DNA of 64,000 nt from Actinoallomurus iriomotensis (lineage in GTDB: Bacteria > Actinomycetota > Actinomycetes > Streptosporangiales > Streptosporangiaceae). Positions within the stretch are counted from its first letter, which is position 1. Each line of letters begins with the position of its first letter. The stretch spans positions 405,957-469,956 of the forward strand of contig NZ_BSTJ01000007.1 of NCBI RefSeq assembly GCF_030269445.1, written 5' to 3'. Below the pieces are notes generated by a model. The model saw nothing but the letters and a program-made list of their open reading frames with translations, ran no database searches and was not told the DNA's origin. This document shows, one piece after another, positions 7,281-15,792 of the stretch. The translations under genes and the position numbers were made by a program.

Positions 7281-10200
7281 ATGAACGCCACTGACTTCGC
7301 GGTTTCGGACGAGGACACCTTCGAGATGCCGGCCTCCTGGCGGCGCGTCGTACGCCGCCGGCGCGGCGGCCCGCACCGGACCCCGGTCACCGTCGACGAC
7401 GGGGCCGTCGCCACGGTGGCCGGGTGGACCGAGCGCGCGGCCGAGCGTACGGAGCAGGCGCTGGCCGACCCGGAGAGCGACCAGGCCCTCGCCGAAGAGC
7501 TGCGCGCCCACCTCTCCGGCCGGGTCACCCCGCGCGCCGCCGCCCTGCTCGCGCACGTCATCGCCGCGCCCGCCGACGACGACCGCACCGCCGTCGGTGA
7601 CCGCGGGGCCTTCGCCGACGCCTGGGCGTCGGCGCACGGCCTGGCCTTCGCCGCCGCCGCGACGGCCGAGATCGCCGATACGGACGTCCAGGTCTGGTGG
7701 CAGGACGTCAACCGGCGGCGGCGCTGGTGGCGGCTCCGCACCGGGCCCACCGAGCAGCGCTCGTTCTGGAGGTGGTCCTGGCAGGCGACGGCCGACCGGA
7801 TGCGCGACCTGCTGGCCGACGCGTCCGAGGAGGACTACCGCGCGGCGGTCGAGGCGCTCGCCGGCTGCCGGCGGACCGGGGCGCAGCGGGTGCTGGTGTC
7901 CTACCTGGCGCCGACCGAGACGGACTGGATGGACGAGTGCTGTGCCGAGGCCGCCGGCCACCTCGACTCGCTGCGGACGATGCTGTTCTGCTCCGTCGGG
8001 TCGGCCGAACAGCTCACCGCCCTCCTCGCGAGGGCCCACTTCGGGTACGGGGAGTGGTCGCGCGGCGTGATCGCCACCCTGATCGAGGCGGCCGGCGTCG
8101 ACGCGGTGGTCGCGATGATGGCCGGCGCGTTCGACGCCACGTACGCCGATGACCGCAAGGTGGGCGCGGAGGTGCTGAGCCGGTTGCCCACCGACGAGGC
8201 CTTCGGGGTGCTGCTCGACCACCGAGGCGAAAAGCATGTGACGCCCGCACTGTTCGACGCGATGAAGCGCTATCCGGTACGCGCGGTGCGGCTGCTGGCC
8301 GTCGCCGCCGACGGCTCCTCGAAGGATGCCGCCGCGGCCCGGGACCTGCTCGCCGGGCACATTCACGGCCATCCCGAGGCGGCCGCCGCCGCGCTGCCCG
8401 CTCTGCCGGCCGGAGCGCGGGCGATGGTCGAGCGGATCGCCGCCGAGACGGGCGACCGGGCCGAGCGGGTCGCGTCGGCGCCGGCGGAGGCGTTGCCGCC
8501 GCTCCTGGTCGCGCCGCCGTGGACGCGCCGCCGCAAGCCGGCCAAGCCGACAGTGATCCCGGGCCTGACGCCGCCGGACGGTTCCTCGATCGTCTGGCCG
8601 GACGGCCTCCGCGACGAATGGCTGCGCTCGGCCACGCCTTACGCCCGCCACCTGGAGGAGAGCGACTGGCCGGACATGATCCGCCGGTACGAGGCCCGCG
8701 CGTTGAACTCCATCGAGGAGGAGGCCCTGTTCACCCTGGGGCCGGTCGACGCCCTCCGCCCGTACGTCGCCGACTGGCCGGCTCTGCGCCGGTACGGCGC
8801 GGAGTACTGGATGCGCCCGATCATCGCCCGGTTCGAGCTCGACGCGCTGCGGCTCACGCTCGGTCTCGTCCTCGAGGACACTCCGAGCGTGGTCGGCGGT
8901 CTGCTGCTGCCGTTCCTCGACGTCCGGGTGGCCCGGCTGGTCGCCGACTGGCTGGCCCGGCTGAAGTCCGCGCGGAAGGTCGCGACCGGCTGGCTCGGCG
9001 CGCACGGCCTGAACGCCGTTCCGCTGCTGGTCCCCGACGCCGTCGGCCCGGCGGGCCGGGCCCGCACCGGCGCGGAGGCCGCGCTGCGGCACCTCGCGTC
9101 GACCCACGACGCGAACGCCGTGGTCACGGCGGCGAAGGTCCACGGCGACGAGGCGGCGGCGGCCGTCGAGGTGATGCTCGCCGCCGACCCGCTCGACGCC
9201 GTACCGTCCCGGCTGCCCAAGATCGGCGACTGGCTGGACCAGGAACGGCTGCCGCAGGTCCTGCTGCGCGACCGCGAGCGGGCGCTGCCGCCCGAGGCCG
9301 CCGGGCACGTCGTCACCATGCTCACGATCTCCAAGCCGGGTGAGCCGTACGCCGGGCTCGAGATCGTCCGGGAGGCGTGCGACCGGGCGTCCCTGGCCGA
9401 ATTCGGCTGGGCGGTGTTCCGGCAGTGGCAGCTCGCGGGGATGCCGGCCAAGGACGGCTGGGCGCTGACCGGCCTGGGTCGCCTGGGCGATGACGAGACC
9501 GTACGCCGGCTCACCCCGGTCATCCGGGCCTGGCCGGGCGAGGGCGGTCACACGAGGGCCGTCGCCGGGCTGGAGGTGCTGGCCGAGATCGGCACCGAGA
9601 TAGCTCTCGTGCACCTGAACGGCATCGCCCAGCGGGTGAAGTTCAAGGGGCTCAAAGAACGGGCCCAGGAGAAGATCGAGGAGGTCGCCGAGGGTCTGGG
9701 GCTGACCCCGGAGCGGCTCGCCGACCGGCTCGTACCCGACTTCGGCCTGGACGAGAACGGCAGCATGACCCTCGACTACGGGCCGCGGCGGTTCGTGGTC
9801 GGCTTCGACGAGCAGCTCAAGCCGTACGTCCTCGACGAGAACGGCAAGCGGCGCAAGGACCTGCCGGCGCCGGGGGCGCGCGACGACGACAAGGCGGTCG
9901 ACGAGCGCAAGCGGTTCGCCGCGCTGAAGAAGGACGTGCGGACCATCGCCGGGGACCTGATCCGGCGGCTGGAGACCGCCATGGTCACGCAGCGCGGCTG
10001 GACTCCGGCGGAGTTCGCGGACCTGTTCGTCGGGCATCCGCTGACCTGGCACGTCGCCCGCCGCCTGGTCTGGGTCGGCGCCGGCGGCGCCGAGTTCCGC
10101 ATCGCCGAGGACCGTACGCTCGCCGACGTCGAAGAGAACACCGTGTCCGTGCCGGACGGCCCGATTCGCATCGCCCACCCGTTCGACCTGCCCGGCACGC

Positions 10201-10637
10201 TGGCGGCGTGGTCGGAGGTGTTCGCCGACTACGAGATCCTGCAGCCGTTCCCGCAGCTCGGCCGGCCGACGTACACCCTGACCGAGGAGGAACGGGCGGG
10301 CTCGCGGCTGACCCGGTTCGAGGGCGCCACGGTGCCCAGCCGCGCGGTGATCGGCCTCGAACGCCGCGGCTGGCTCCGCGAATTCCCGCAGGACGCCGGC
10401 ATCCAGGGCTCGATCTCCCGCCCGGCGGGAGACGGCCGCTTCATCACGATCGGCCTGGATCCCGGCATCGTGGTGGGCTACCCGGATGAGTTCCCCGAGA
10501 CCCGGATCGACTCGATCTGGATCACTGACCGGCCGGACGGCTACGCGCGCCACGACGGAGACCCACTGCGGCTGGACGACCTCGACCCGGTGACGGCGTC
10601 GGAGGTCATCGCCGAACTCACCGAGCTGACGGCCTGA
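7281..10637 (+). CDS. DUF4132 (MolR/YehI-like) protein
   Basis: This very large cytoplasmic protein (about 1118 residues) has a mostly alpha-helical, HEAT-like body with repeated Leu/Ala/Arg-rich helices through about residue 780, then the DUF4132 domain (region from GLTPERLADRLVPDFGLD, with LDYGPRRFVVGFDEQLKPYV, to the C terminus). E. coli YehI, once called MolR, is the known family member; its molecular role is not established. It is the first gene of a five-gene operon with an AAA ATPase, DUF5682, VWA and SWIM proteins, and spacing to the next gene is 16 bases. A GTG at 7269 is an alternative start. A truncated paralogue lies directly upstream. A large scaffold for the ATPase/VWA pair is a reasonable inference. 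Confidence 0.88.
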   Translation: MNATDFAVSDEDTFEMPASWRRVVRRRRGGPHRTPVTVDDGAVATVAGWTERAAERTEQALADPESDQALAEELRAHLSGRVTPRAAALLAHVIAAPADDDRTAVGDRGAFADAWASAHGLAFAAAATAEIADTDVQVWWQDVNRRRRWWRLRTGPTEQRSFWRWSWQATADRMRDLLADASEEDYRAAVEALAGCRRTGAQRVLVSYLAPTETDWMDECCAEAAGHLDSLRTMLFCSVGSAEQLTALLARAHFGYGEWSRGVIATLIEAAGVDAVVAMMAGAFDATYADDRKVGAEVLSRLPTDEAFGVLLDHRGEKHVTPALFDAMKRYPVRAVRLLAVAADGSSKDAAAARDLLAGHIHGHPEAAAAALPALPAGARAMVERIAAETGDRAERVASAPAEALPPLLVAPPWTRRRKPAKPTVIPGLTPPDGSSIVWPDGLRDEWLRSATPYARHLEESDWPDMIRRYEARALNSIEEEALFTLGPVDALRPYVADWPALRRYGAEYWMRPIIARFELDALRLTLGLVLEDTPSVVGGLLLPFLDVRVARLVADWLARLKSARKVATGWLGAHGLNAVPLLVPDAVGPAGRARTGAEAALRHLASTHDANAVVTAAKVHGDEAAAAVEVMLAADPLDAVPSRLPKIGDWLDQERLPQVLLRDRERALPPEAAGHVVTMLTISKPGEPYAGLEIVREACDRASLAEFGWAVFRQWQLAGMPAKDGWALTGLGRLGDDETVRRLTPVIRAWPGEGGHTRAVAGLEVLAEIGTEIALVHLNGIAQRVKFKGLKERAQEKIEEVAEGLGLTPERLADRLVPDFGLDENGSMTLDYGPRRFVVGFDEQLKPYVLDENGKRRKDLPAPGARDDDKAVDERKRFAALKKDVRTIAGDLIRRLETAMVTQRGWTPAEFADLFVGHPLTWHVARRLVWVGAGGAEFRIAEDRTLADVEENTVSVPDGPIRIAHPFDLPGTLAAWSEVFADYEILQPFPQLGRPTYTLTEEERAGSRLTRFEGATVPSRAVIGLERRGWLREFPQDAGIQGSISRPAGDGRFITIGLDPGIVVGYPDEFPETRIDSIWITDRPDGYARHDGDPLRLDDLDPVTASEVIAELTELTA

Positions 10638-10653
10638 CCCCCGGAGCACCCGA

Positions 10654-11745
10654 ATGACGACCGAAGAGACCTTCCAGCGCCCGCCCGCGGAGATCCGTTA
10701 CGCCGACGAGCTGGCCCGGCTGGGCGAGGACGATCGCGGCGGCCGGCCGCCGGGCTGGGCGCTCAGCCTGGAGACGGCACGCGCCTTCATCGTCGGCGAC
10801 GAGCGGCGCGGGATCCGCCGCAAGTTCGTCGGCGACCCCTCGCTGATCGACCGCGCGCTGGTGAGCCTGGCCACGAGCCGCGGCCTGCTCCTGGTCGGCG
10901 AGCCCGGCACCGCCAAGTCGCTGCTGTCCGAGCTCATCGCCGCCGCGGTGAGCGGCACCTCCACCCTCACCATCCAGGGCGGCGCTGCCACCACCGAAGA
11001 CCAGATCAAGTACTCCTGGAACTACGCGCTCCTCGTCTCCGAAGGGCCCTCGCCGCGGTCGCTCGTCCCGGCGCCGCTGCTCAAGGGCATGGCCGAGGGC
11101 AAGATCGTCCGATTCGAGGAGATCACCCGCTGCCCGCTGGAGGTTCAGGACTCGCTGTTGTCACCGCTGTCCGAACGCGTGCTGGCGATCCCGGAGCTGA
11201 ACGGCACCGACGGCATGGTCTTCGCCCGCCAGGGCTTCAACGTCATCGCCACCGCCAACACCCGCGACCGAGGCGTGAACGACATGAGCGCGGCCCTGAA
11301 ACGCCGCTTCAACTTCGAGACCGTGTTCCCGATCGCGGACTTCGCCACCGAGCTCGACCTGGTCGAGGCCGAGGCGCGGGCGCTGCTGGAGGCCTCCGGC
11401 GTCACCGTGCCGCCGCGCCGCGACGTGCTGGAGGTGCTGGTCGCCACGTTCCGCGAGCTGCGCGCCGGCACCAACGCGGACGGCGGTCCGGCCGACCGGC
11501 TCTCGACCGTGATGAGCACCGCCGAGACGGTGTCGGTGGCGCACGCGGTCGGGCTGCGCGGCTGGTTCCTGCGCGGCGAACCGGGCACCGCCGCCGACAT
11601 CGTCGCGTGCCTCGCCGGCACGGCGGCCAAGGACAACGCCGACGACCTGGCACGACTGCGCCGCTACCTCGAACAACAGGTGCCCCGGCGGCGCGGCGAC
11701 CAGTGGCGGGCCCTGCACGACGCCCGGCACCTGCTGCCCGGCTGA
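10654..11745 (+). CDS. MoxR-type AAA+ ATPase (YehL-like)
   Basis: This 363-residue AAA+ ATPase has Walker A GEPGTAKS at residues 82-89, Walker B in KIVRFEEITRC near residue 150-160 (Glu-Glu), sensor 1 in NVIATANTRDRG near 196-207, and a following SAALKRRFNFE that would supply arginine-finger and sensor residues. MoxR ATPases work with VWA-domain proteins as chaperones that insert metals, activate enzymes or remodel complexes. Here the VWA partner is two genes downstream. The stop shares a base with the next gene's ATG (TGATG at 11743-11747), so the two are tightly coupled. It lacks any membrane segment. Confidence 0.93.
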   Translation: MTTEETFQRPPAEIRYADELARLGEDDRGGRPPGWALSLETARAFIVGDERRGIRRKFVGDPSLIDRALVSLATSRGLLLVGEPGTAKSLLSELIAAAVSGTSTLTIQGGAATTEDQIKYSWNYALLVSEGPSPRSLVPAPLLKGMAEGKIVRFEEITRCPLEVQDSLLSPLSERVLAIPELNGTDGMVFARQGFNVIATANTRDRGVNDMSAALKRRFNFETVFPIADFATELDLVEAEARALLEASGVTVPPRRDVLEVLVATFRELRAGTNADGGPADRLSTVMSTAETVSVAHAVGLRGWFLRGEPGTAADIVACLAGTAAKDNADDLARLRRYLEQQVPRRRGDQWRALHDARHLLPG

Positions 11746-14312
11746 TGGCCGTCACCTTCATCGGGGTCCGGCACCACAGCCCGGCCTGCGCCCGGCTGGT
11801 CCGCCGAACCATCGAGACGCTGCGGCCCGCGTACGTCCTGGTCGAGGGGCCGGCCGACGTCAACGACCGGCTCGACGAGCTGCTGCTCGGGCACCAACTC
11901 CCGATCGCGATCTTCAGCCACTATCGCGACGACGAGCGCGCCCACCTGTCGTGGGCGCCGTTCTGCGCGTACTCGCCCGAATGGGTGGCGCTCACGGTGG
12001 GCCGCGCCCACGGCGCGAAGCTGCGGTTCATCGACCTGCCCGCCTGGCATCCGGCGCTGGCCGGCCGCCGCAACCGCTACGCCGACGCCGAGCAGCGCTA
12101 CGCCGACGCGGCCGACCGGCTGTGCCGGGCGTTCGCGGTGGACAACGTCGACGCCCTGTGGGATCGCCTGGTCGAGGTCGAACCCGACGACGGCCTGGAG
12201 GAGCGGCTCGCGACCTATTTCGACCTGGTCCGCGGCGAGACGGAGACGGGCGAGGACGACACCGCGCGCGAGGCGTACATGGCGGCCTGGGTGCGCGCGG
12301 CCGCCGCCGACGCGGGTGACCGCCCGGTCGTCGTCGTGACCGGCGGCTTCCACCGCCCCGCCCTGCGGCGACTGGTGGCCGAGCCGGGAAGCGTCGTGCC
12401 GGAGATCACCAACGTGAGGGCCGTTCCGGTGGAGGTGACGAGTGGCCTGCACCGGCCTGCCCCGCGAACAGGGACGGAGGAGCCGGCCGGCCCGCTGGAG
12501 GTGACCGACCGTTCGCAGGCGCCTGGTGCGTCGCCGGTCGCCGACGCGGGGGATGGTCCGGTGGAGGTGGGCGGAGGTCTTCATCCGGGCGGTGACGGGC
12601 CGGAGGCCGCCCGTGCCGACGTGGGGGCTGATCCGGCGGGGGCGGCCGCCCGCTTGCCGCGGTCCGCTGCGTCGCCGCTGGTAGCGGCGTCGAGCGGCTG
12701 GCCGGAGATTCCCCGCCCGGCGGCCGGGGCGGTGGGCGGGAGTTACCTGGTGCCCTACTCGTTCCGGCGGCTCGACGCCTTCTCCGGTTACCAGTCCGGC
12801 ATGCCGTCGCCCGAGTACTACCAGCGGCTCTGGGAGCAGGGAGCGGACGCCGCCGCGGACGGCCTGGTCGAGGCGGTCGCGACGAGGCTGCGGGGGCGCG
12901 GCGTGGCCGTCTCGACCGCCGACCTCATCGCCGCCCGCACCCTGTCCGCGGGGCTCGCGCGGCTGCGCGGCCACCCGCACCCGGCCCGGACGGACATCCT
13001 CGACGGGCTGGTCAGCGCGCTCGTCTCCGACGACCTCGACCAGCCGCTGCCGTGGACCCGCCGCGGCGCGCTCGAGCCCGGCGCCCATCCGGTCGTGGCC
13101 GAGATGGTGGCCGCGCTGAGCGGCGACCGGACCGGGCGCCTGCACCCGGACACGCCCGCACCGCCGCTCGTCCACGACGTCGACGCCGAGCTGGCGCGCC
13201 TCGGCCTCGACCGTACGGGCACGGTCGAGCTGGACCTCAGCGATGCCGGCGATCTCGTCCGCGCCCGTGCGCTGCACCGCCTGCGGGTGCTGCGGGTCCC
13301 CGGATACAGGCGAGTGTCCGGGCCGGTCTCCGGCGCGGACCCGGTGCTGGACGAGCGCTGGGAGCTCACCGACGACGAGGAGCGCACGGCCGCGCTGATC
13401 GAGGCCGGGGCGTACGGCGGCACGCTGCGCGACGCCGCCACCGCCGTGCTCGCCGAGGGCGTCGCCGCCGCGGGCACGAAGCCGGACGGTCTCGCCGCGG
13501 TGCTCTTCGACGCCGCCCTGTGCGGCGTCACCGACCTGTCCGAGCAGATCACCGAGCTCATCGCCGCGAACATCGCCGGCGCGCGCGAGCTGGGTCCGCT
13601 CGGCGACGCCCTCGCCACGGTGCTCGCCCTCTGGCGGCACGACCGCGTCCTCGGCACCGCCGGCAGCCCGATGTACGCCGCGGTGATCGACGGCGCGGTG
13701 ACGCGGGTGCTGTGGCTCGCCGAGGGGGTGCACGGCGGTCCCGCGCCGGCCGACCCGGCCCGGCTGCGCGCCGTCACCGCCACGAGGGACGCCCTCCTGC
13801 ACGCGCACGAGGTGCTCTCGACCGGCCGGGAGGCCGCCCTGGACGTCATGGCCCGCATCGGCGCCGACCGTGAGGCGCCGCCCGACCTGCGCGGCGCGGC
13901 CTTCGGGTTCGGCTGGTCGCTCGGCGCCTCCGCCGATCCCGTACGCGCGCTGCGCGGCGCCGCCGGCGCGGACACGCTCGGCGACTGGCTCGCGGGCCTG
14001 TTCGCGCTGGCCCGCGACGAGGTCCTCGCCGACGGGGGGTCGGCCGGGGGCGGCGTGCTCGCGGTGCTGGACGACCTCGTCACCACGATGCCGGACTTTC
14101 TGGCGGGACTGCCCGCGCTCCGCCAGGCGTTCGCCTACTTCCCGCCGCGCGAGCGCGAGCTGATCGCCCGACGGCTGCTGGAACGCCGCCGGCTCACCGG
14201 ATCGGCGCGGGCCCTCCTCCGTACGACGGCCGACCCACTACTGATCGCGGAGGCGAGAGCGCTGGAGGAGCGGACGAGCCGCCTGCTCGCCGGAGAGGGG
14301 CTGCTCCCATGA
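11745..14312 (+). CDS. DUF5682 family protein (YehM-like)
   Basis: This 855-residue cytoplasmic protein begins MAVTFIGVRHHSPACARL, the conserved DUF5682 opening with the His-His pair, continues with LVEGPADVN and a block around VVVVTGGFHRPAL, and has a long helical C-terminal half. Function is unknown; it is the E. coli YehM counterpart. Residues about 222-330 are a Pro/Ala/Gly-rich low-complexity insert which contains partial echoes of GGFHRPA (GLHRPA, GGLHPGG), suggesting local duplication. The start at 11745 is fixed by overlap with the ATPase stop; an earlier in-frame ATG at 11607 would read through that gene. Its stop forms ATGA with the first unit of the 68-bp repeat array. Confidence 0.88.
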   Translation: MAVTFIGVRHHSPACARLVRRTIETLRPAYVLVEGPADVNDRLDELLLGHQLPIAIFSHYRDDERAHLSWAPFCAYSPEWVALTVGRAHGAKLRFIDLPAWHPALAGRRNRYADAEQRYADAADRLCRAFAVDNVDALWDRLVEVEPDDGLEERLATYFDLVRGETETGEDDTAREAYMAAWVRAAAADAGDRPVVVVTGGFHRPALRRLVAEPGSVVPEITNVRAVPVEVTSGLHRPAPRTGTEEPAGPLEVTDRSQAPGASPVADAGDGPVEVGGGLHPGGDGPEAARADVGADPAGAAARLPRSAASPLVAASSGWPEIPRPAAGAVGGSYLVPYSFRRLDAFSGYQSGMPSPEYYQRLWEQGADAAADGLVEAVATRLRGRGVAVSTADLIAARTLSAGLARLRGHPHPARTDILDGLVSALVSDDLDQPLPWTRRGALEPGAHPVVAEMVAALSGDRTGRLHPDTPAPPLVHDVDAELARLGLDRTGTVELDLSDAGDLVRARALHRLRVLRVPGYRRVSGPVSGADPVLDERWELTDDEERTAALIEAGAYGGTLRDAATAVLAEGVAAAGTKPDGLAAVLFDAALCGVTDLSEQITELIAANIAGARELGPLGDALATVLALWRHDRVLGTAGSPMYAAVIDGAVTRVLWLAEGVHGGPAPADPARLRAVTATRDALLHAHEVLSTGREAALDVMARIGADREAPPDLRGAAFGFGWSLGASADPVRALRGAAGADTLGDWLAGLFALARDEVLADGGSAGGGVLAVLDDLVTTMPDFLAGLPALRQAFAYFPPRERELIARRLLERRRLTGSARALLRTTADPLLIAEARALEERTSRLLAGEGLLP

Positions 14313-14580
14313 CCGAGCGGAGCGAGGGAATCGACGACACGCCCCGGTGGTCGCTCCTCCCGGCGGGGGAGGCCTCGTGACCGAGCGGAGCGAGGGAATC
14401 GACGACACGCCCCGGTGGTCGCTCCTCCCGGCGGGGGAGGCCTCGTGACCGAGCGGAGCGAGGGAATCGACGACACGCCCCGGTGGTCACTCCCCCCGAC
14501 GAAGGAGGCCTCGTGACCGAGCGGAGCGAGGGAATCGAGGGCACGCCCCGGTGGTCACTCCTCCCGACGAAGGAGGCCTC
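14309..14580 (+). repeat. Four 68-bp tandem repeats, each with a ribosome binding site and start codon
   Basis: Units start at 14309, 14377, 14445 and 14513 and are exactly 68 bases long; units 1 and 2 are almost identical and units 3 and 4 differ by a few bases. A diverged fifth copy begins at 14581. Each unit ends with GGAGG and 3 bases later ATG or GTG of the next unit. Each encodes a 23-residue peptide (MTERSEGIDDTPRWSLLPAG then EAS in units 1 and 2), and every stop overlaps the next start as GTGA or ATGA. Because 68 is not a multiple of 3, successive peptides use different frames, giving a coupled chain from the DUF5682 stop to the VWA gene. A related solo copy lies at 31161-31227. Whether the peptides are made is unknown. 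Confidence 0.92.
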
Positions 14581-15792
14581 ATGACCGAGCGCGGTGAGGG
14601 GACCGACGGCACAGTTCCGGTGACCTCTGGCGGAGGAGATCTCGTGAGCGCACCCGATCCGGGGCTCGAACGCTGGCGGCTGGTGCTCGGCGCGCCCGCC
14701 GAGACGTGCACCGGCGGGCTGAACGGTAACGCCGCCGCGAGCGACCGGGCGCTGGACTGGCTCTACGGCCGCGACCCCGACCTGGCTCGCCGCGGCGTAC
14801 GGCGCGGCGGCACCCGAGAGAGCGGCACCCGTGAGGGCGGCACCGGGCCCTCGGCGCTGACCACGGTCGACTGGCTCGACGACATCCACCGGCTGTTCCC
14901 CCGCGAGACCATCGAGCGGCTCGAACGCGACGCCGTCGAGCGGTACCAGATCCACGAGGTGGTCACCGACCCCGACGTCCTGTCCCGGGTCGAGCCCAAC
15001 CCGACCCTGCTCCGCGCCGTCCTGCGCACCAAGCACCTGATGAACCCCGAGGTCCTGCGGCTCGCGCGGCGCATCGTCGAGGCCGTCGTACGCGACCTGA
15101 TGAAGCGGATCGTGCCCGAGGTGCGGCAGGCGTTCAGCGGCACCCGTACGCGCCGGCCGAGCCGGTTCCGCCAAGCGCGCAACTTCGACTTCCACGGGAC
15201 GATCCGGGCGAATCTGGCGCACTACCAGCCGGAGGAGCGGCGGATCCTGATCGAGCACCCGAAGTTCGTGTCGCGCGTACGCCCGCACCTCGAACAGTGG
15301 CAGCTCGTGCTCATCGTCGACCAGTCCGGTTCGATGGCCGGGTCGGTGATCCACTCCGCCGTCACCGCCGCCTGCCTGTGGAACCTCCCCGGCCTCAAGA
15401 CGCACCTCATCGCGTTCGACAGCAACGTGGTGGATCTGACCGCGGACGTCTCCGACCCGGTCGAACTGCTGCTCAAGGTGCAGCTCGGCGGCGGTACGGA
15501 CATCGCGCGTGCGGTGGAGTACGGCGCGAGCCTGATCGAGAACCCGCGTCGTACGATCCTCGCCGTCATCACCGACTTCTACGAGGGCGGAGACGAGCAC
15601 CGGCTCGTCCGTACCGTCGCCCGCCTGGCCGAACAGGGCACCCGGGTGCTCGGGCTCGCCGCGCTCGACGAGGAGGCCAACCCCTCCTACGACCGCGCGC
15701 TGGCCCAGCGGCTCGCCGACGTCGGCGCCCACGTGGGGGCGATGACACCGGGTCAGCTCGCCGCCTTCGTCGCCGAACGGATCGGCCGATGA
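14581..15792 (+). CDS. VWA domain protein (YehP-like)
   Basis: This 403-residue protein has a C-terminal von Willebrand factor A domain with a complete-looking metal-ion-dependent adhesion site: DQSGSMAGS (from about residue 247), the Thr in GGGTDIARAV, and the Asp in VITDFYEGG. The N-terminal half opens with the family block LERWRLVLGAPAE and a helical region. It is the probable partner of the MoxR ATPase at 10654. ATG 14581 continues the ATGA coupling chain and lies in the fifth, diverged repeat copy; GTG 14644, preceded by GGAGGAG, is an equally good start and would give 382 residues beginning just before the conserved block. The stop overlaps the SWIM gene start (ATGA). Confidence 0.9.
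   Translation: MTERGEGTDGTVPVTSGGGDLVSAPDPGLERWRLVLGAPAETCTGGLNGNAAASDRALDWLYGRDPDLARRGVRRGGTRESGTREGGTGPSALTTVDWLDDIHRLFPRETIERLERDAVERYQIHEVVTDPDVLSRVEPNPTLLRAVLRTKHLMNPEVLRLARRIVEAVVRDLMKRIVPEVRQAFSGTRTRRPSRFRQARNFDFHGTIRANLAHYQPEERRILIEHPKFVSRVRPHLEQWQLVLIVDQSGSMAGSVIHSAVTAACLWNLPGLKTHLIAFDSNVVDLTADVSDPVELLLKVQLGGGTDIARAVEYGASLIENPRRTILAVITDFYEGGDEHRLVRTVARLAEQGTRVLGLAALDEEANPSYDRALAQRLADVGAHVGAMTPGQLAAFVAERIGR

Noticed and set aside
7263-10649. Continuous open frame of about 1128 codons on the minus strand opposite the DUF4132 gene
   Set aside because: It is an Arg/Gly/Pro/Asp-rich shadow of the GC-rich plus-strand gene, with no domain, while the plus strand shows a real family.
14309-14643. 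Possible CRISPR array
   Set aside because: Units are contiguous with no variable spacers and carry start codons; no cas gene is nearby.
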